The position numbers and the translations under genes are program-made. From NCBI GenBank assembly GCA_026770575.1, contig MU657213.1, positions 75,717 through 139,716 of the forward strand: DNA of 64,000 nucleotides, in the 5' to 3' direction. Of this stretch, positions 21,190 to 30,495 are shown in pieces. The stretch is from Pelagophyceae sp. CCMP2097. Its lineage: Eukaryota > Sar > Pelagophyceae. Position 1 is the first letter of the stretch. The number at the start of each line of letters is the position of its first letter. The notes beneath the pieces are model-generated. The model was not told the origin of the DNA. It searched no databases and saw nothing but the letters and a program-made list of their open reading frames with translations.

Positions 21190-22170
21190 TTAGACGGCGG
21201 CCGCTGCTTGGGCCTCGAACATCTCGCGCGCGCTGAGCGCCTTGGCCGGCGGCTTTGGGGTCCCGGGCAGGGAGAGGCCTCTGCGGAGCTCGTCGAAGAG
21301 CCGGAGGCCTTGCCTCTCCGCGCCACTCAGTTCGGGGTGAAACAGGTCAAAGTACAAGATGGTGCGGTTTGTCTTCGGCGAGTCGTTGACGGCGGCGTGC
21401 TCGAACGACGTCTGGAGGAGTGGAGCGAGCTGGTGCTTCTGCCACCTGATGGACTTATGAAAGTGGGGGAAGAATAGCGCCACCTCGCCGTCGTCGGGGA
21501 CCTGCAGGCCCAGGTGCGCCTAGCGGGGCGCGTTGGTTGAAGAAGCGGGACAGTCGAAAGCACGCACAGTGACGAGCCAGTTGACGTTGTCCGAGTGTAA
21601 TTCAACGTGCGTCTGCGCTTTCTGCTTCGCAAAGAAGGCCAACCGCGTCGCGCCAATCGTACAGCCCAACCCGACGTCGTGGTCGTCGTGCGGCCGCTCC
21701 GAGTCGGCGACGGCGCTCAAAGCTGCGAGCGTCTTCGGGAACGCCTCCGCAGCGCCATCGACGACGGCGCAGTGCCTCGCCAACGCGATGCCAGAATAGC
21801 CCTGGCCGTACTTGCCACCGAAGAAGCCGTCGCCCTGGAAGGCCTGCGCCGCTTGCGCTTCCACGAGCTCGGCTTCGATTTGCGGCGCGGCTTTTTCGAG
21901 CGCGTCGGCCCACGCGGGCCTGCCCGCGCGGACGGGGACGTGCTCCGTGAGGCCCGGGTAGTTTCCGCGCGCGACGAGCTTCTGGCCGTCGTCCTGGATC
22001 TTACCGACATCGTCATCGCCGCCGTATTCTGGAACGAGCTCGGCGTTGGCCCACGTCATGACAAATTCCTCAAACCGCTCCAGCTGCCTCAACCCACCGA
22101 GCTTGGCCACCATGCGCTTCAGGCACTCGTCCGCCACGCCCATGCGCGCCAGGCCGGGGTACCTGGGCAT
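21190..22170 (-). CDS. Aspartyl/asparaginyl beta-hydroxylase-like dioxygenase
   Basis: Two exons (22170-21568 and 21519-21190) join in phase through a 48-nt GTGCGT...GCTAG intron to give 310 residues. The catalytic AspH fold is recognised from ELHSDNVNWLVT, continuing across the intron to AHLGLQVPDD, then TSFEHAAVNDSPKTNRTILY and LFHPELSGAERQGL. The His of ELHSDN and the His of FEHAAVN are the candidate iron ligands, and the Arg of NRTIL the 2-oxoglutarate contact. The family hydroxylates Asp or Asn side chains using Fe(II) and 2-oxoglutarate. No signal peptide or membrane anchor is visible at the N-terminus (MPRYPGLARMGVADE), unlike animal AspH in the ER, so this may be a soluble stand-alone domain. 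The substrate is unknown. Confidence 0.83.
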
Positions 22171-22471
22171 CTTCGCGCAGGACGACGAACTCTATGGTGT
22201 CGCCAAAGTTTAGCGACTATCGCTAAAGTTTAAAACTTGACTCGGCACTGTCGAATTAGATTATCACCGGAAATCTATTAACTATTTTTGGCTCGTGAGG
22301 GCGGCTGGCGCTGCGCCGGCCACTCCCGCGAGACGCCCTGGGCGCGCTTGTTTGGCTTTTTCGTCAACTGCCTTATTTTGGCGATTCTCTGCGAAAGCTC
22401 CTAATTTAGTAGTTAATCAAGTCTAAACCTTAGGGCACAAATCAAAAGTCGATGAAGGCGCCAATGAGTTC
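22171..22471. other. AT-rich intergenic DNA, no gene seen
   Basis: This is DNA upstream of the AspH-like gene. It contains a short imperfect palindrome around TTTAGCGACTATCGCTAAA (near 22210-22228). It is much richer in A and T than the neighbouring exons, and no coding frame is supported. Confidence 0.5.
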
Positions 22472-22532
22472 CCGGCCAATTGAGACAGACGTTAGGGGCA
22501 CTATGCCCGAACGTTATGTCCAAATTGGCCGG
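22472..22532. repeat. Imperfect hairpin, 29-nt arms
   Basis: Arms 22472-22500 and 22504-22532 are imperfect inverted repeats around a 3-nt loop. Both start or end with the perfect block CCGGCCAATT, and both carry an ACGTT core and a GGGCA block near the loop. It could be a decayed mobile-element end or a transcript hairpin. It lies in intergenic DNA. Confidence 0.7.
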
Positions 22533-23071
22533 CAATTCCTTGCCTCCAAAGTAGGCTACTAAAATTTCGCGGTTTGAGACGTTTCTTCTTCGCGCGCTGG
22601 TCTCCGAGGCGCCAACTAATACGACTGGAGGGAGCGGCAAGAGCGCACGCGCTAAAAAAAGTTATCTTCGGCGATTCCTGTTGTGCAAATTCGACAGTGC
22701 GGAAGAAAAAGGTGCTCGCGGCTCCGAGGCGACGCTCGTGTGAGGCGACGCGAGCTGGAGCCGTCGCGCTTGCCTCTGGACCTCCGACTGCGCCCCGCCC
22801 TCGAGAGGCCCGCCAGCATTCAGAGTTCGTTTGGCAAGGAGCCACGACGGTGTCTCGAGGCATCTTCGACTCGGATGGGCTCCCTTTTCGACGGACCGGA
22901 ACTCGGGCCGGATCCGCCCCAGAGGCTGCAGGCCCGGGCTCCGGGCTCCAACGCGGCGTGGCGGGCGGCGGCGCGCAGTCTCGGGCGTGCAAGTCCGTTA
23001 GACCAGAGCGACAGAGGACGGCGGCGGCGCGGGGGCGCGCGAGTGCCAGTGTGAAAGAGCGGCCGGCGGGC

Positions 23072-23425
23072 GGGTGAAAGAGTTTCTGTAGGAATCGGAA
23101 GGGCGAATATCGGGTCGTCGTCTTGTTGCGAGAGGGTGTCGCGCTCGAAGTGCGCCGAGCGGCCGGGCGGGTGATCAGGGTATCTGTTGGAATCGAAAGG
23201 GCGTCGGTCATGCCGGTCGACCGGGGGCGCGGGGGCTGCATCGCGCCCGAAGTGCGCCGAGCGGCCGGGCTGGTGTAAAGGGTCAGAGTATCTGTCAGAA
23301 TCGGAAAGGCGAATATCGGGTCGGTTGTCTTGTGGCGTGGAGGCCGCGTCGCGCTCGTAGTGCGCCGGGCGGGTGAAAAGGGTCGGAGTATCTGTCGGAA
23401 TCGAAAGGGTCGAACGGAGTGCGCC
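23072..23425. repeat. Minisatellite, about 3.5 copies of a ~100-bp unit
   Basis: Degenerate tandem units start near 23072, 23170, 23271 and 23369. Each contains a GTATCTGT-GGAATCG-AAGGGC core followed by GTGCGCCGAGCGGCCGGGC. Copies differ by substitutions and small indels. There is no spacer structure as in CRISPR, and the host is a eukaryote. It lies just after the 3' end of the intact MYND-RING-Sel1 gene. Confidence 0.8.
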
Positions 23426-23513
23426 GCGAGCCGCGCCGCGAGCCGCGCCGCGTGCCGTTCGAAGGTGTTCACTGGGTTCTGCAATTCGCCGCGCCGTTGG
23501 CGGCGGGCGGCTG

Positions 23514-24584
23514 TTAGCCCACACCGCGGTAGGCCTGTAGCTTTACGATCATATCGAGGATGGGCTGTAGCCTTTTGACCTCCGCCGCAGCTACGGTTTG
23601 CCCCATTGCCGCGGCGCGCTTAAAGAGGCCCAACGCCTCGTGGAGGTCTTGCGGCACGCCGTGGCCGTTTGCATAACACAAGCCGAGGTTGGTGAGCGCG
23701 CTCGCGTCGCCCACCGCCGCGGCGAGCCGAAAATACTTCACGGCTTCGTCGAACGACTGGGCCACGCCCATGCCCCGGAAGAGCATCCCGCCGAGGTTGG
23801 ATTGAGCGGCAGGATCGCCTTGCTCTGCCGCGCGCCGGTACCACTGCACGGCGGTCTTGAGATTGATCTCGACACCATGGCCGTTCTTGTAACAAAGTCC
23901 AAACTTATTCTGACCGATAGCGTAGCCTTGCGCCGCAGCAAGCTCGTACAGCTGGAACGCCCGCTTCGGGTTGGCCTTGAGACCCAAGCCACCAAGAAGG
24001 TACTCCTCTCCGAGCCTCGTCTGTGCCTTGGGATCCCCCTTGTCCACGTGCTTCTGCAGCCTGCGCAGCGTCTCAACAGCCAATGTGGAGACTGGCGCCC
24101 GGCAGAGCGGGCACCGGTTGTCGTACTCCTGGCACTTGTCGGAGCACTCCTTGCAAATCATCTTGCAGCAGCAGCTGTAGAATATTTCCATTGCAGCATC
24201 GACTGGAAGCAGGTCCAAGCAGATGGCGCACGTGCCGCGCCAGTCTTGCGTGGCATCATCCAGCGCCCTGGGCTTAACCAGCGCCGTCGCTCCAACATCC
24301 GATAAGCGCGCCGCCGCCTTTAAACCAGCCGCCGGCGCGACGTCCTCGACGATGGCCGGCTCCTCCTTGACCTTCTTCGGCGGCATCAACTCGTCGAGGA
24401 GCCGGTCCTGGAACTTGGCGGCGAGCTGCTTGCACTGCTCCTTGTGCCCGCCCTCCTTCCAGTCTACGAGCTGGCACTTTTTGGAGCAGTAGTTGCGCGA
24501 TTTGCACTTGGTGCAGTGCTTGCCGCCCGGCGCGTCGCAGACGCAGCAGGGCTTCGGGGCAGCTGCGGTCGGCGGGTCGCCCAT
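23514..24584 (-). CDS. MYND zinc finger-RING-Sel1 repeat protein (intact copy)
   Basis: This is a single-exon frame of 356 residues. Residues ~13-53 form a MYND finger (CCVCDAPGGKHC, CKSRNYCSKKC, GHKEQC). Residues ~118-165 form a RING (CAICLDLLP ... CSDKCQEYDNRCPLC). Residues ~185-340 hold about four Sel1-like repeats (AAAQGYAIGQNKFGLCYKNG, AAEQGDPAAQSNLGGMLFRG, AAAVGDASALTNLGLCYANG). The RING suggests E3 ubiquitin ligase activity, with the Sel1 array as substrate platform; MYND fingers usually bind proline-rich peptides. This architecture is expanded in pelagophyte genomes, as far as I recall. It is the reference for the two broken copies at 282 and 16246. Confidence 0.92.
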   Translation of the reverse strand: MGDPPTAAAPKPCCVCDAPGGKHCTKCKSRNYCSKKCQLVDWKEGGHKEQCKQLAAKFQDRLLDELMPPKKVKEEPAIVEDVAPAAGLKAAARLSDVGATALVKPRALDDATQDWRGTCAICLDLLPVDAAMEIFYSCCCKMICKECSDKCQEYDNRCPLCRAPVSTLAVETLRRLQKHVDKGDPKAQTRLGEEYLLGGLGLKANPKRAFQLYELAAAQGYAIGQNKFGLCYKNGHGVEINLKTAVQWYRRAAEQGDPAAQSNLGGMLFRGMGVAQSFDEAVKYFRLAAAVGDASALTNLGLCYANGHGVPQDLHEALGLFKRAAAMGQTVAAAEVKRLQPILDMIVKLQAYRGVG

Positions 24585-24612
24585 CGTGTCGTGGGTGGCC
24601 GTCTCTGCGGCG

Positions 24613-25029
24613 TCAGTCGAGTGCTCTGCGCGCTGCTCTTTTCACCTCCACTGCTCCAGCTGGACGGAATGCCGAGGGTTCAGTCGGGAAGCTCCACTGA
24701 AGGCGAACGTCTGGTACTATCCGGTCCCCTTCAATGCTCCAGCACCGCCACAGGCGACGGCCGACGCGACGGCGCTCCGAGTCCTCGAAAGATTTTTTTG
24801 GTGGTGCGGAACCGCGGTGCATGGAATTTGACGAAGTTTTGACCTCGCACACGAGCTCGACGTGTACCCCGTCGAGCGCACAATTGTACGAGCCGGACCG
24901 GCGCAAGAAGTTAAGCGCTTCGAGGAACCCCTCACTTGACTCGGCGCGCGCCGTCCCTTGCCCAGAAAACCATTTGATCTCTGCGGCTTCAAGTCTGTCT
25001 CTCCTCCACGCCGTGCTCGTCCAAGACAC
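24613..25029 (-). CDS. Doubtful small ORF
   Basis: This is an open frame of 138 residues ending 28 bp before the start codon of the MYND-RING-Sel1 gene. Part of it (EGFLEALNFLRRSGSYNCAL, GVHVELVCEVKTSSNS) has amphipathic, protein-like composition and a lower GC content than chance frames here, but no domain is recognised. It could instead be 5' flank of the next gene or a remnant. The rest of 24585-25127 shows nothing. Confidence 0.3.
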   Translation of the reverse strand: MSWTSTAWRRDRLEAAEIKWFSGQGTARAESSEGFLEALNFLRRSGSYNCALDGVHVELVCEVKTSSNSMHRGSAPPKKSFEDSERRRVGRRLWRCWSIEGDRIVPDVRLQWSFPTEPSAFRPAGAVEVKRAARRALD

Positions 25030-25127
25030 GCGTCGCGTAAGCCCCTCCCCCTCCCGAGGGATCGACGTTTACACAAGTTGTCGGTTCTCGGGGCCGCCTT
25101 CGCAGTTTGGACTCCTCGGGATTCCTC

Positions 25128-27489
25128 TTAGGAGAGGACCGTGTCCCCGGTGAGCTCGACGACGATGGCCTTTGTGTCTCCCGTCTGCGACGCGAGGTCG
25201 TCGAGGTGCAAGACCTCGAAGCGCACAGTCTCCGACTCGGCCGCCTCGGCCGCCGCCGCCGTTCGGTGCGGGAAGCGGCGGACCATCTCGTCGTGCGCCA
25301 CTACAACGCGCCGCAGCGGCTGCGCGGCGAACGAGGCGGGCTCTGGAACTCTCTCGCCCGGGTCGCGCCGGACGTTGTACCACTTGCCGCCGGGGCCGAG
25401 GTGCACTTTGAAGTCGCCGTGGCGCACGGCGCCGAGCGCGGTCCCAGAGTAGTGGAACATGGTCCGCCTGCGAGATTGGCCCTCGCCGTTCAAAAGCAGC
25501 GGCGTGGCGTCGACGCCGTCGACTACGCGGTCGGCGCGGGGCGAGGTGCGTCGCGTTGGCGAGGCGGCAAGCGGTGGTGAAGAGGTCCGTCAGATGGATC
25601 AGGTCCGTCGGGTCCTATTTTTTGTCATGATGGCGCCTCGGGACACGTGGGGCGTACCTGGTCTGGCGCAATCATGCCCGGCCACACGGCCAGGGCGGGG
25701 ACGCGCACGCCGCCCTCGAGGACGTCTCCCTGGCCGCCTCGGAGCCACGAGGAGCCGGTATTCAGGTCGTAGTTCGGCCCGTTGTCAGAGTACCTGCGGC
25801 GGCGTCTCGAGCTGCTCGAGGGGCGAATGGCCTCACCAGATAAGGATTTCCCGTAGTATCGTTTCAAATCCTCTCAAATGTCGTTTGCCAATGTCGTCGC
25901 GATGTCGAAAATTTCACCGCAAAAGTCGTCGGAAAAGCCGGCCGCAAAAGCCGCAAAAGCCGCAAATGTCGTCGGAATCTCCCTTAAAGTCCCCTGCCAT
26001 CGGATGACGGATTAACCCCCGAGTTAAAATTCTGATGCCTTGGTTTGAGGCTCCAGAGCGGCCCATGTCGGCCGTCTATCGTCATATTCACTTCAATTGT
26101 CGTCGGAAAGATCCCCCTCTTGGAAACACTTCAAATGTCGAAAAAATATATCTAATCCTACGGGAAATCCTTATCACCAGACGATGAGCGTGTTCTCCGA
26201 GAGGCCTCGCGCTTGGAGGTGCGAGCGGAGGTCGGCGAGGTGAACGTTGTGCTGAGCCATCGCCTGCAATTCATCGACGGTATAAACCCGCATGCCTCGT
26301 CGAAGCCTGCGTCGCGACGAGCCGACGCGTCGAGCTTCTCTGAAAGGGCCTTGCTGGCGGAGGACGGACCTGGTTGTTGGCGCCTTGTTGCGTGGCGCCG
26401 CAGAGCTGCGTGGCCCAGTAGATGAAGAAGGGTTCTTGCGTCTCGGCTTGGGCGGTGATCCAGGACTTGATTTGCGAAATCGACTCTTTCTCAAACGCTC
26501 CTTGCCGGCCCGCCCCAAGCGTCCCTTCAATTCCGCCGAGGGGCGATCGTCCTTGGCCCGATTCCCCGACGTACGCCGCGGTGCGGAGGTCGACGCCCGA
26601 ATCCCTTTCGTAAACTTCGAATCCTGGAAAGTCCGTGTGCGCGGGCCACGTGTCTACCATCCCGTCAAAGACGCTGTAGTAAGCATAGTCAAAGCCGTGC
26701 CGCTCCGGCGCATGCTCAAATAGTTCGCCTAGGTGCCACTTGCCCCACATGCCCGTCGCGTAGCCCGCCTTTTTTAGCACGCTCGCCACCGTCACTTCTT
26801 CAGAAGAGAGGCCCTCCGTGGCCCCCGGGAGCAGATCATTCGCGAGGCCCGCGCGCACGCCGTGGCGGCCCGTCGTCAATGCGACGCGCGACGGCGTGCA
26901 CGAATGCTCCGCGTACGCGCTCCAGAAGCGCATTCCTAAGCACAAGGCCGTCCAGTCGACGCGGCCGTTCCGCGTCGAGTCGACACTCGCCTTCCTTGGC
27001 CATCTTTTCGAGCTCGGGCGTGGGATTGCCGCAGTGCTTGCCTGCGCAGCGTGTTGGCTGCGAGCAGTTTCTCGTTCCTCGCTAGAGTATGCAGCGCGGG
27101 GGCCTTTGCAAAAGGAAATGGAAAGGAGTCCTCTCACCGCCACCTTGGAACCCGACTTCGCCCCAGCCCACGTCGTCGGCGAGGACGTAGATGATGTTCG
27201 GCCGCGCGCCGAAGCGGCCCCAGAGCCCCGCGAGGCGCCGCCTGCGAGGGAGGCGTCGCGAAAGGCAGCGCGTCGTCGGGCGCCCGGCCCCCCCGGCTCG
27301 TCGGGCGGCGTTGTCCCGGCGCGTTGGATCGACGCTGGAGCCTTGCTCGATGGCGTCGTCCTCGTCTGCCCACGCCGCCGCGTGCGTGTGGCGGAGCGCT
27401 TCGAAGGGTGCATCGAACTGCGGCACTGCAGTGACGCTCGCCGCCGCCGCAACGCAGAGCAGCCACGCCCAGAGCGAAACGCGGCGCAT
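25128..27489 (-). CDS. Secreted sulfatase (arylsulfatase type)
   Basis: A signal peptide (MRRVSLWAWLLCVAAAASVT) starts the protein. The N-terminal metal site is PNIIYVLADDVGWGEVGF. After an intron come GNPTPELEKMAKEG and the sulfatase signature HSCTPSRVALTTGRH, whose Cys is the one converted to formylglycine, then MWGKWHLGE. Later exons give EPFFIYWATQL, LSENTLIVW|YSDNGPNYD (second metal site), LEGGVRVPALAVWPG, DLIHLTDLFTTACRLANA and the C-terminal MFHYSGTALGAVRHGDFKVH. Family enzymes hydrolyse sulfate esters; here the substrate is probably an extracellular sulfated glycan. The donor after ENTLIVW carries a MITE insertion. One join, near 25515-25545, is one base out of phase for a GT-AG intron, so it is either a GC-AG intron or an indel. 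Confidence 0.88.
25841..26173. mobile_element. hAT-like MITE, 333 bp (element 2), inside a sulfatase intron
   Basis: The element has 16-bp perfect terminal inverted repeats (TAAGGATTTCCCGTAG at 25841-25856, complement at 26158-26173) and 8-bp target duplications TCACCAGA (25833-25840 and 26174-26181). The interior is strongly similar to element 1 at 14489-14899, for example over the GATGACGGATTAACCCCCGA block and the following ~60 bp. It has no coding capacity. On the sulfatase strand the duplicated target TCTGGTGA spans the exon-intron junction TCTG|GTGA, so the splice donor itself was copied. Splicing at the outer donor removes the element with the old short intron. Confidence 0.92.
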
Positions 27490-27813
27490 CGTCCGCGGCA
27501 GGAGACGGCCCGGACCACAGTCGGCGGCCCAGCGACGACTAAGTCACGACTTAAGCTTTACTTTTGTTCGCGAGTTTGAATCCTCGGTCCGTTAAAGAGT
27601 GTCAAGGCGTCGACGCGACGGCGTGAGCTGAACGACGGGGGGGCGCTGAGGCCGGCTTTAGCGCCGCAAGGGTCGTGGAGGCCCTGCCCAAGGGCGAGGC
27701 GGGCCCCGCGCTTGGACCTCGATGGATCCCCTCGCTTGCAAGAGTCCGGGCTCCCCATTGCGAGTGTTTACAGGCTTCCACCGCTTCGGCCTGTCGGACC
27801 CGTCTGCTCGGGT
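27490..27813. other. Spacer, no gene seen
   Basis: This spacer lies between the sulfatase start and the EGY-type protease stop, both on the minus strand. It is presumably the sulfatase promoter; nothing distinct was seen. Confidence 0.45.
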
Positions 27814-30413
27814 CTATAACGACGGAAAGCCCAAAGGCATGGCGTTGCCTTGGAACAGCGGCGAGTTTGTGAGTGGTGCGGGCACGAGGGCGAAGAGGGC
27901 GATGCCGAGCGACAGCGCGTAAACGTTTAGCCGCACTTGGCCGACGCCCACGATCTCCTCGACGCACGGCGCCTCCAGGTCCCGCTGCAGCGCGAAGACC
28001 TAAACGCATAAGTCGCAACGACCAATCGAGCCGTGCCGAGGCCTCCGGGGACGCGGGCGGCGTGCGAAGATGAGGTGGAGGAGGAGGACGTCGTTGGGCG
28101 CGACGACGCCGGCCGTCGCGGCCACAAACGTCGCGAGCACGAGGGCGCCCTGCGCCAGGGGCCGCCCGAGCGCGCCGAGGAGCGCGCGGCCGCCGTCGGA
28201 CCGGCCCAGCGGCAGCAGCCTAGTTCCGGTGTCGCGTCTCCAAGGACCCGTCCGTGGAACGATTGCCATTTGACTGCCTTGCTGCGGCGGTCCGGTGTTC
28301 TCCGGTTTGCCAAAGCCGGCGCTGGTAAGCGCTGCAGCGCGTTGACGGTGACGCCGACGAATCCGGCGACGCCGAGCGGGTGCAGCGGGATCAGTTGCTG
28401 CGCCAGCTGCGCCCCGAGCTGCGCCGCGTCGCCGCCCGCGCCGCCGAGGATGGACGGCGCCAGGCTGGGAGATGAGGCGCACATGACGACCTGTCGGAAA
28501 TTCGTCGAAAAGGCAAAAAAAGGGACATGGTCGAAAAGGCCCGCGTCGTCCGTCTCGAACCGTCTCCACAGTCCTGAGGCCCGTCCCTTGGAGCCTCTTC
28601 AAACGCTGGTGTGACGGCGGAGAGCGCGCTGGACCGCAGCGTGCCGACTGGAATGTTGGGCATGCTCGCCAGCGCTTCGGGAGAGGCCGACGCCGTCAAA
28701 GAAGCGCCGAGGGCGAGGGCGGCGACTGATAAAGCGAGGCCGACCAACGGCCCCGCGAGGCTGACGTCGAACAACGCTTTTCGGTTCGGGGCAAAGTCCA
28801 CAAGGTAATTCGTCGCGCCCAGCGCCCCCGTGGACAGCGAAGGCAGCGCCTGCACTGGCGCGGACCAGGAGACGTTGCGCTGCGACGCCATCGTCGCGTG
28901 CGCCACCTCGTGCGCCACGCCCAGGAGCGTGATGAACGCCGCCACGGGCAGCACCTAGCGCCGAGCTGATGCACACCTCGGGTACCCTCGAGCCGGAGTG
29001 GGTTCCCCGACCGGGCGGACTTTGCCCGACACGCTTTCCCGCAACGACGCCGGCCCTTACGGCGTCGATGGCCGCCGGGTCGCCGCGGGAGAGCGGGTCG
29101 AAGAGCTTTGGGTTCAACGCGCCCGTCGAAACAGCGTAGGCCAGCAAGCTGACGGACGTGACCGCTCCACTCAGAGCGCGCGACGCGATGACGGAGACGG
29201 CCCCGGGAGTCGAGGGCCGCGTCGACGCCGCGATGGCGATGAGCACGGGCTCGCGGCTCGCCAGAGCAAAGGGGTTGTCCGCCGTATCGTCGCCCGCCGC
29301 CATCCTGGAGAGACCGTCGTTGCATGCCGCATCAAACGGGAAACACACGCACCGCATCTGGGCGTCTGCGATGCGCGCGTCGAGCTCGTCGGGCTGGAGC
29401 GGCAGGGGGTCCTCGACGAGGAACAGTCGGACGTCGTCCTTAAACGGCGATTTCTCCAAGGCTGTGCGGCACAGCGCCAGCGCCGCGGCAGGGTCCGACC
29501 TGCGTGCGTCATGCTCCTAAGGCGCGATCCGAAGCTCGGGGAGGACGCGTCTCAGCACTGTGCCCATATACGGTGTGAACGTACGTCCTGCAGTTGCCTC
29601 GCAAGACAATGGCGCGGTCGCAAATGTCGAGCTTATCGCAGTAGTACGACTTGAGCCCGCAAATGGCCTCGCGGATCAACTCCGCCTTTGCGGGCCTGAA
29701 GGCGGAGCGTGGTGGATGCGTCCAAAGGGACGCAGGCCCATCTCCCGCAAAATCGCCTCTCTCCCGTGGCCCGGCACCAAGAGGCGAGGACGCACGACAT
29801 TTTGAGCATGGGCGCCTCTGGAAACAGCGAGATGATCGCGTCCGCCGTCAAGAGCCCTTCCGCGCTGACCCCGACAGAGGCCGGTCGGCTGCTGCTGTTG
29901 CTGACCTTTTGGTCGGACGAGTCGAAGTCGACAGCCATCTTATTCACGATTTTGTCGAGTGTTTGCCGGCTGTCGTACGGCGCCGATACTTCGGCATTCT
30001 CCTTGACCTCGACTTCTGTCATCATGTCCTTCAAGAGCGCCAGCTCCGCAGCCAGAAACGTCGCCGCCGCCGCCGCCTCGGCGTCGCGCAAAACCTTGGC
30101 CTCGAGCCTAGACGGCCTCGTTTCGATGGCCGTCGACGCCCTTTGACACGCACCGTTCGCGCGCGAGCGCGAGCTCGTCGCGCTTGGCCTCGAGGAACAT
30201 CATCTCCGCCTGGAGCGTGAGCGTCTCCGCGTCGCGTTTCAGCGCCGCCGCTTCGTTGTCCGTGTCGATACCGTCGATGCCAGATTCGAGTCCCGGCCCC
30301 TCTGCTCTGCGCAGATTTGTGCGCGCCCGCGCCGAGGCCAGGCCGGCGGGCCTCAAGAGGCCCGCGGCGCGCGCCGCTAAGGCGCAGGCGACGGCGGCTC
30401 GGAGGAGCCTCAT
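27814..30413 (-). CDS. EGY-type plastid site-2 metalloprotease (M50)
   Basis: A leader (MRLLRAAVACALAARAAGLL) with signal-peptide character precedes a charged region (QAEMMFLEAKRDELALARER). Further exons give TFLAAELALLKDMM, RQTLDKIVNKMAVDFDSSDQ, GLLTADAIISLFPEAPMLKM, ELIREAICGLKSYYCDKLDI and SPFKDDVRLFLVEDP. The catalytic part follows: LLGVAHEVAHATMA with the HExxH zinc site, NRKALFDVSLAGPLVGLALS, QQLIPLHPLGVAGFVGV, and LLPLGRSDGGRALLGALG carrying the second-site Asp. The last exon ends NAMPLGFPSL and TAG at 27816. EGY proteases cut membrane proteins in plastid membranes. The join NALQ|LLPLG requires a GC-AG intron starting GCGCTTACC. The order of motifs leaves little doubt about the family; single joins may shift. 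Confidence 0.85.
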
Positions 30414-30495
30414 CTCCCGAGCGTGGCTGCACTGAGCTGCGTTTTAGCGACATAAGTTTTTCAGCGAAGGCTCAAGTCAACCCTCGGAAGCGACC
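30414..30495. promoter_or_regulatory. Very short divergent promoter region
   Basis: Only 82 bp separate the start codons of the plastid protease (minus) and the GPx-like lumenal protein (plus). Both products are predicted plastid proteins, so shared regulation is plausible. This is inferred from position only. Confidence 0.4.

Noticed and set aside
23072..23425. Possible CRISPR or coding repeat protein
   Set aside because: Copies are degenerate and contiguous with no spacers, and the open frame through them is not conserved in character.
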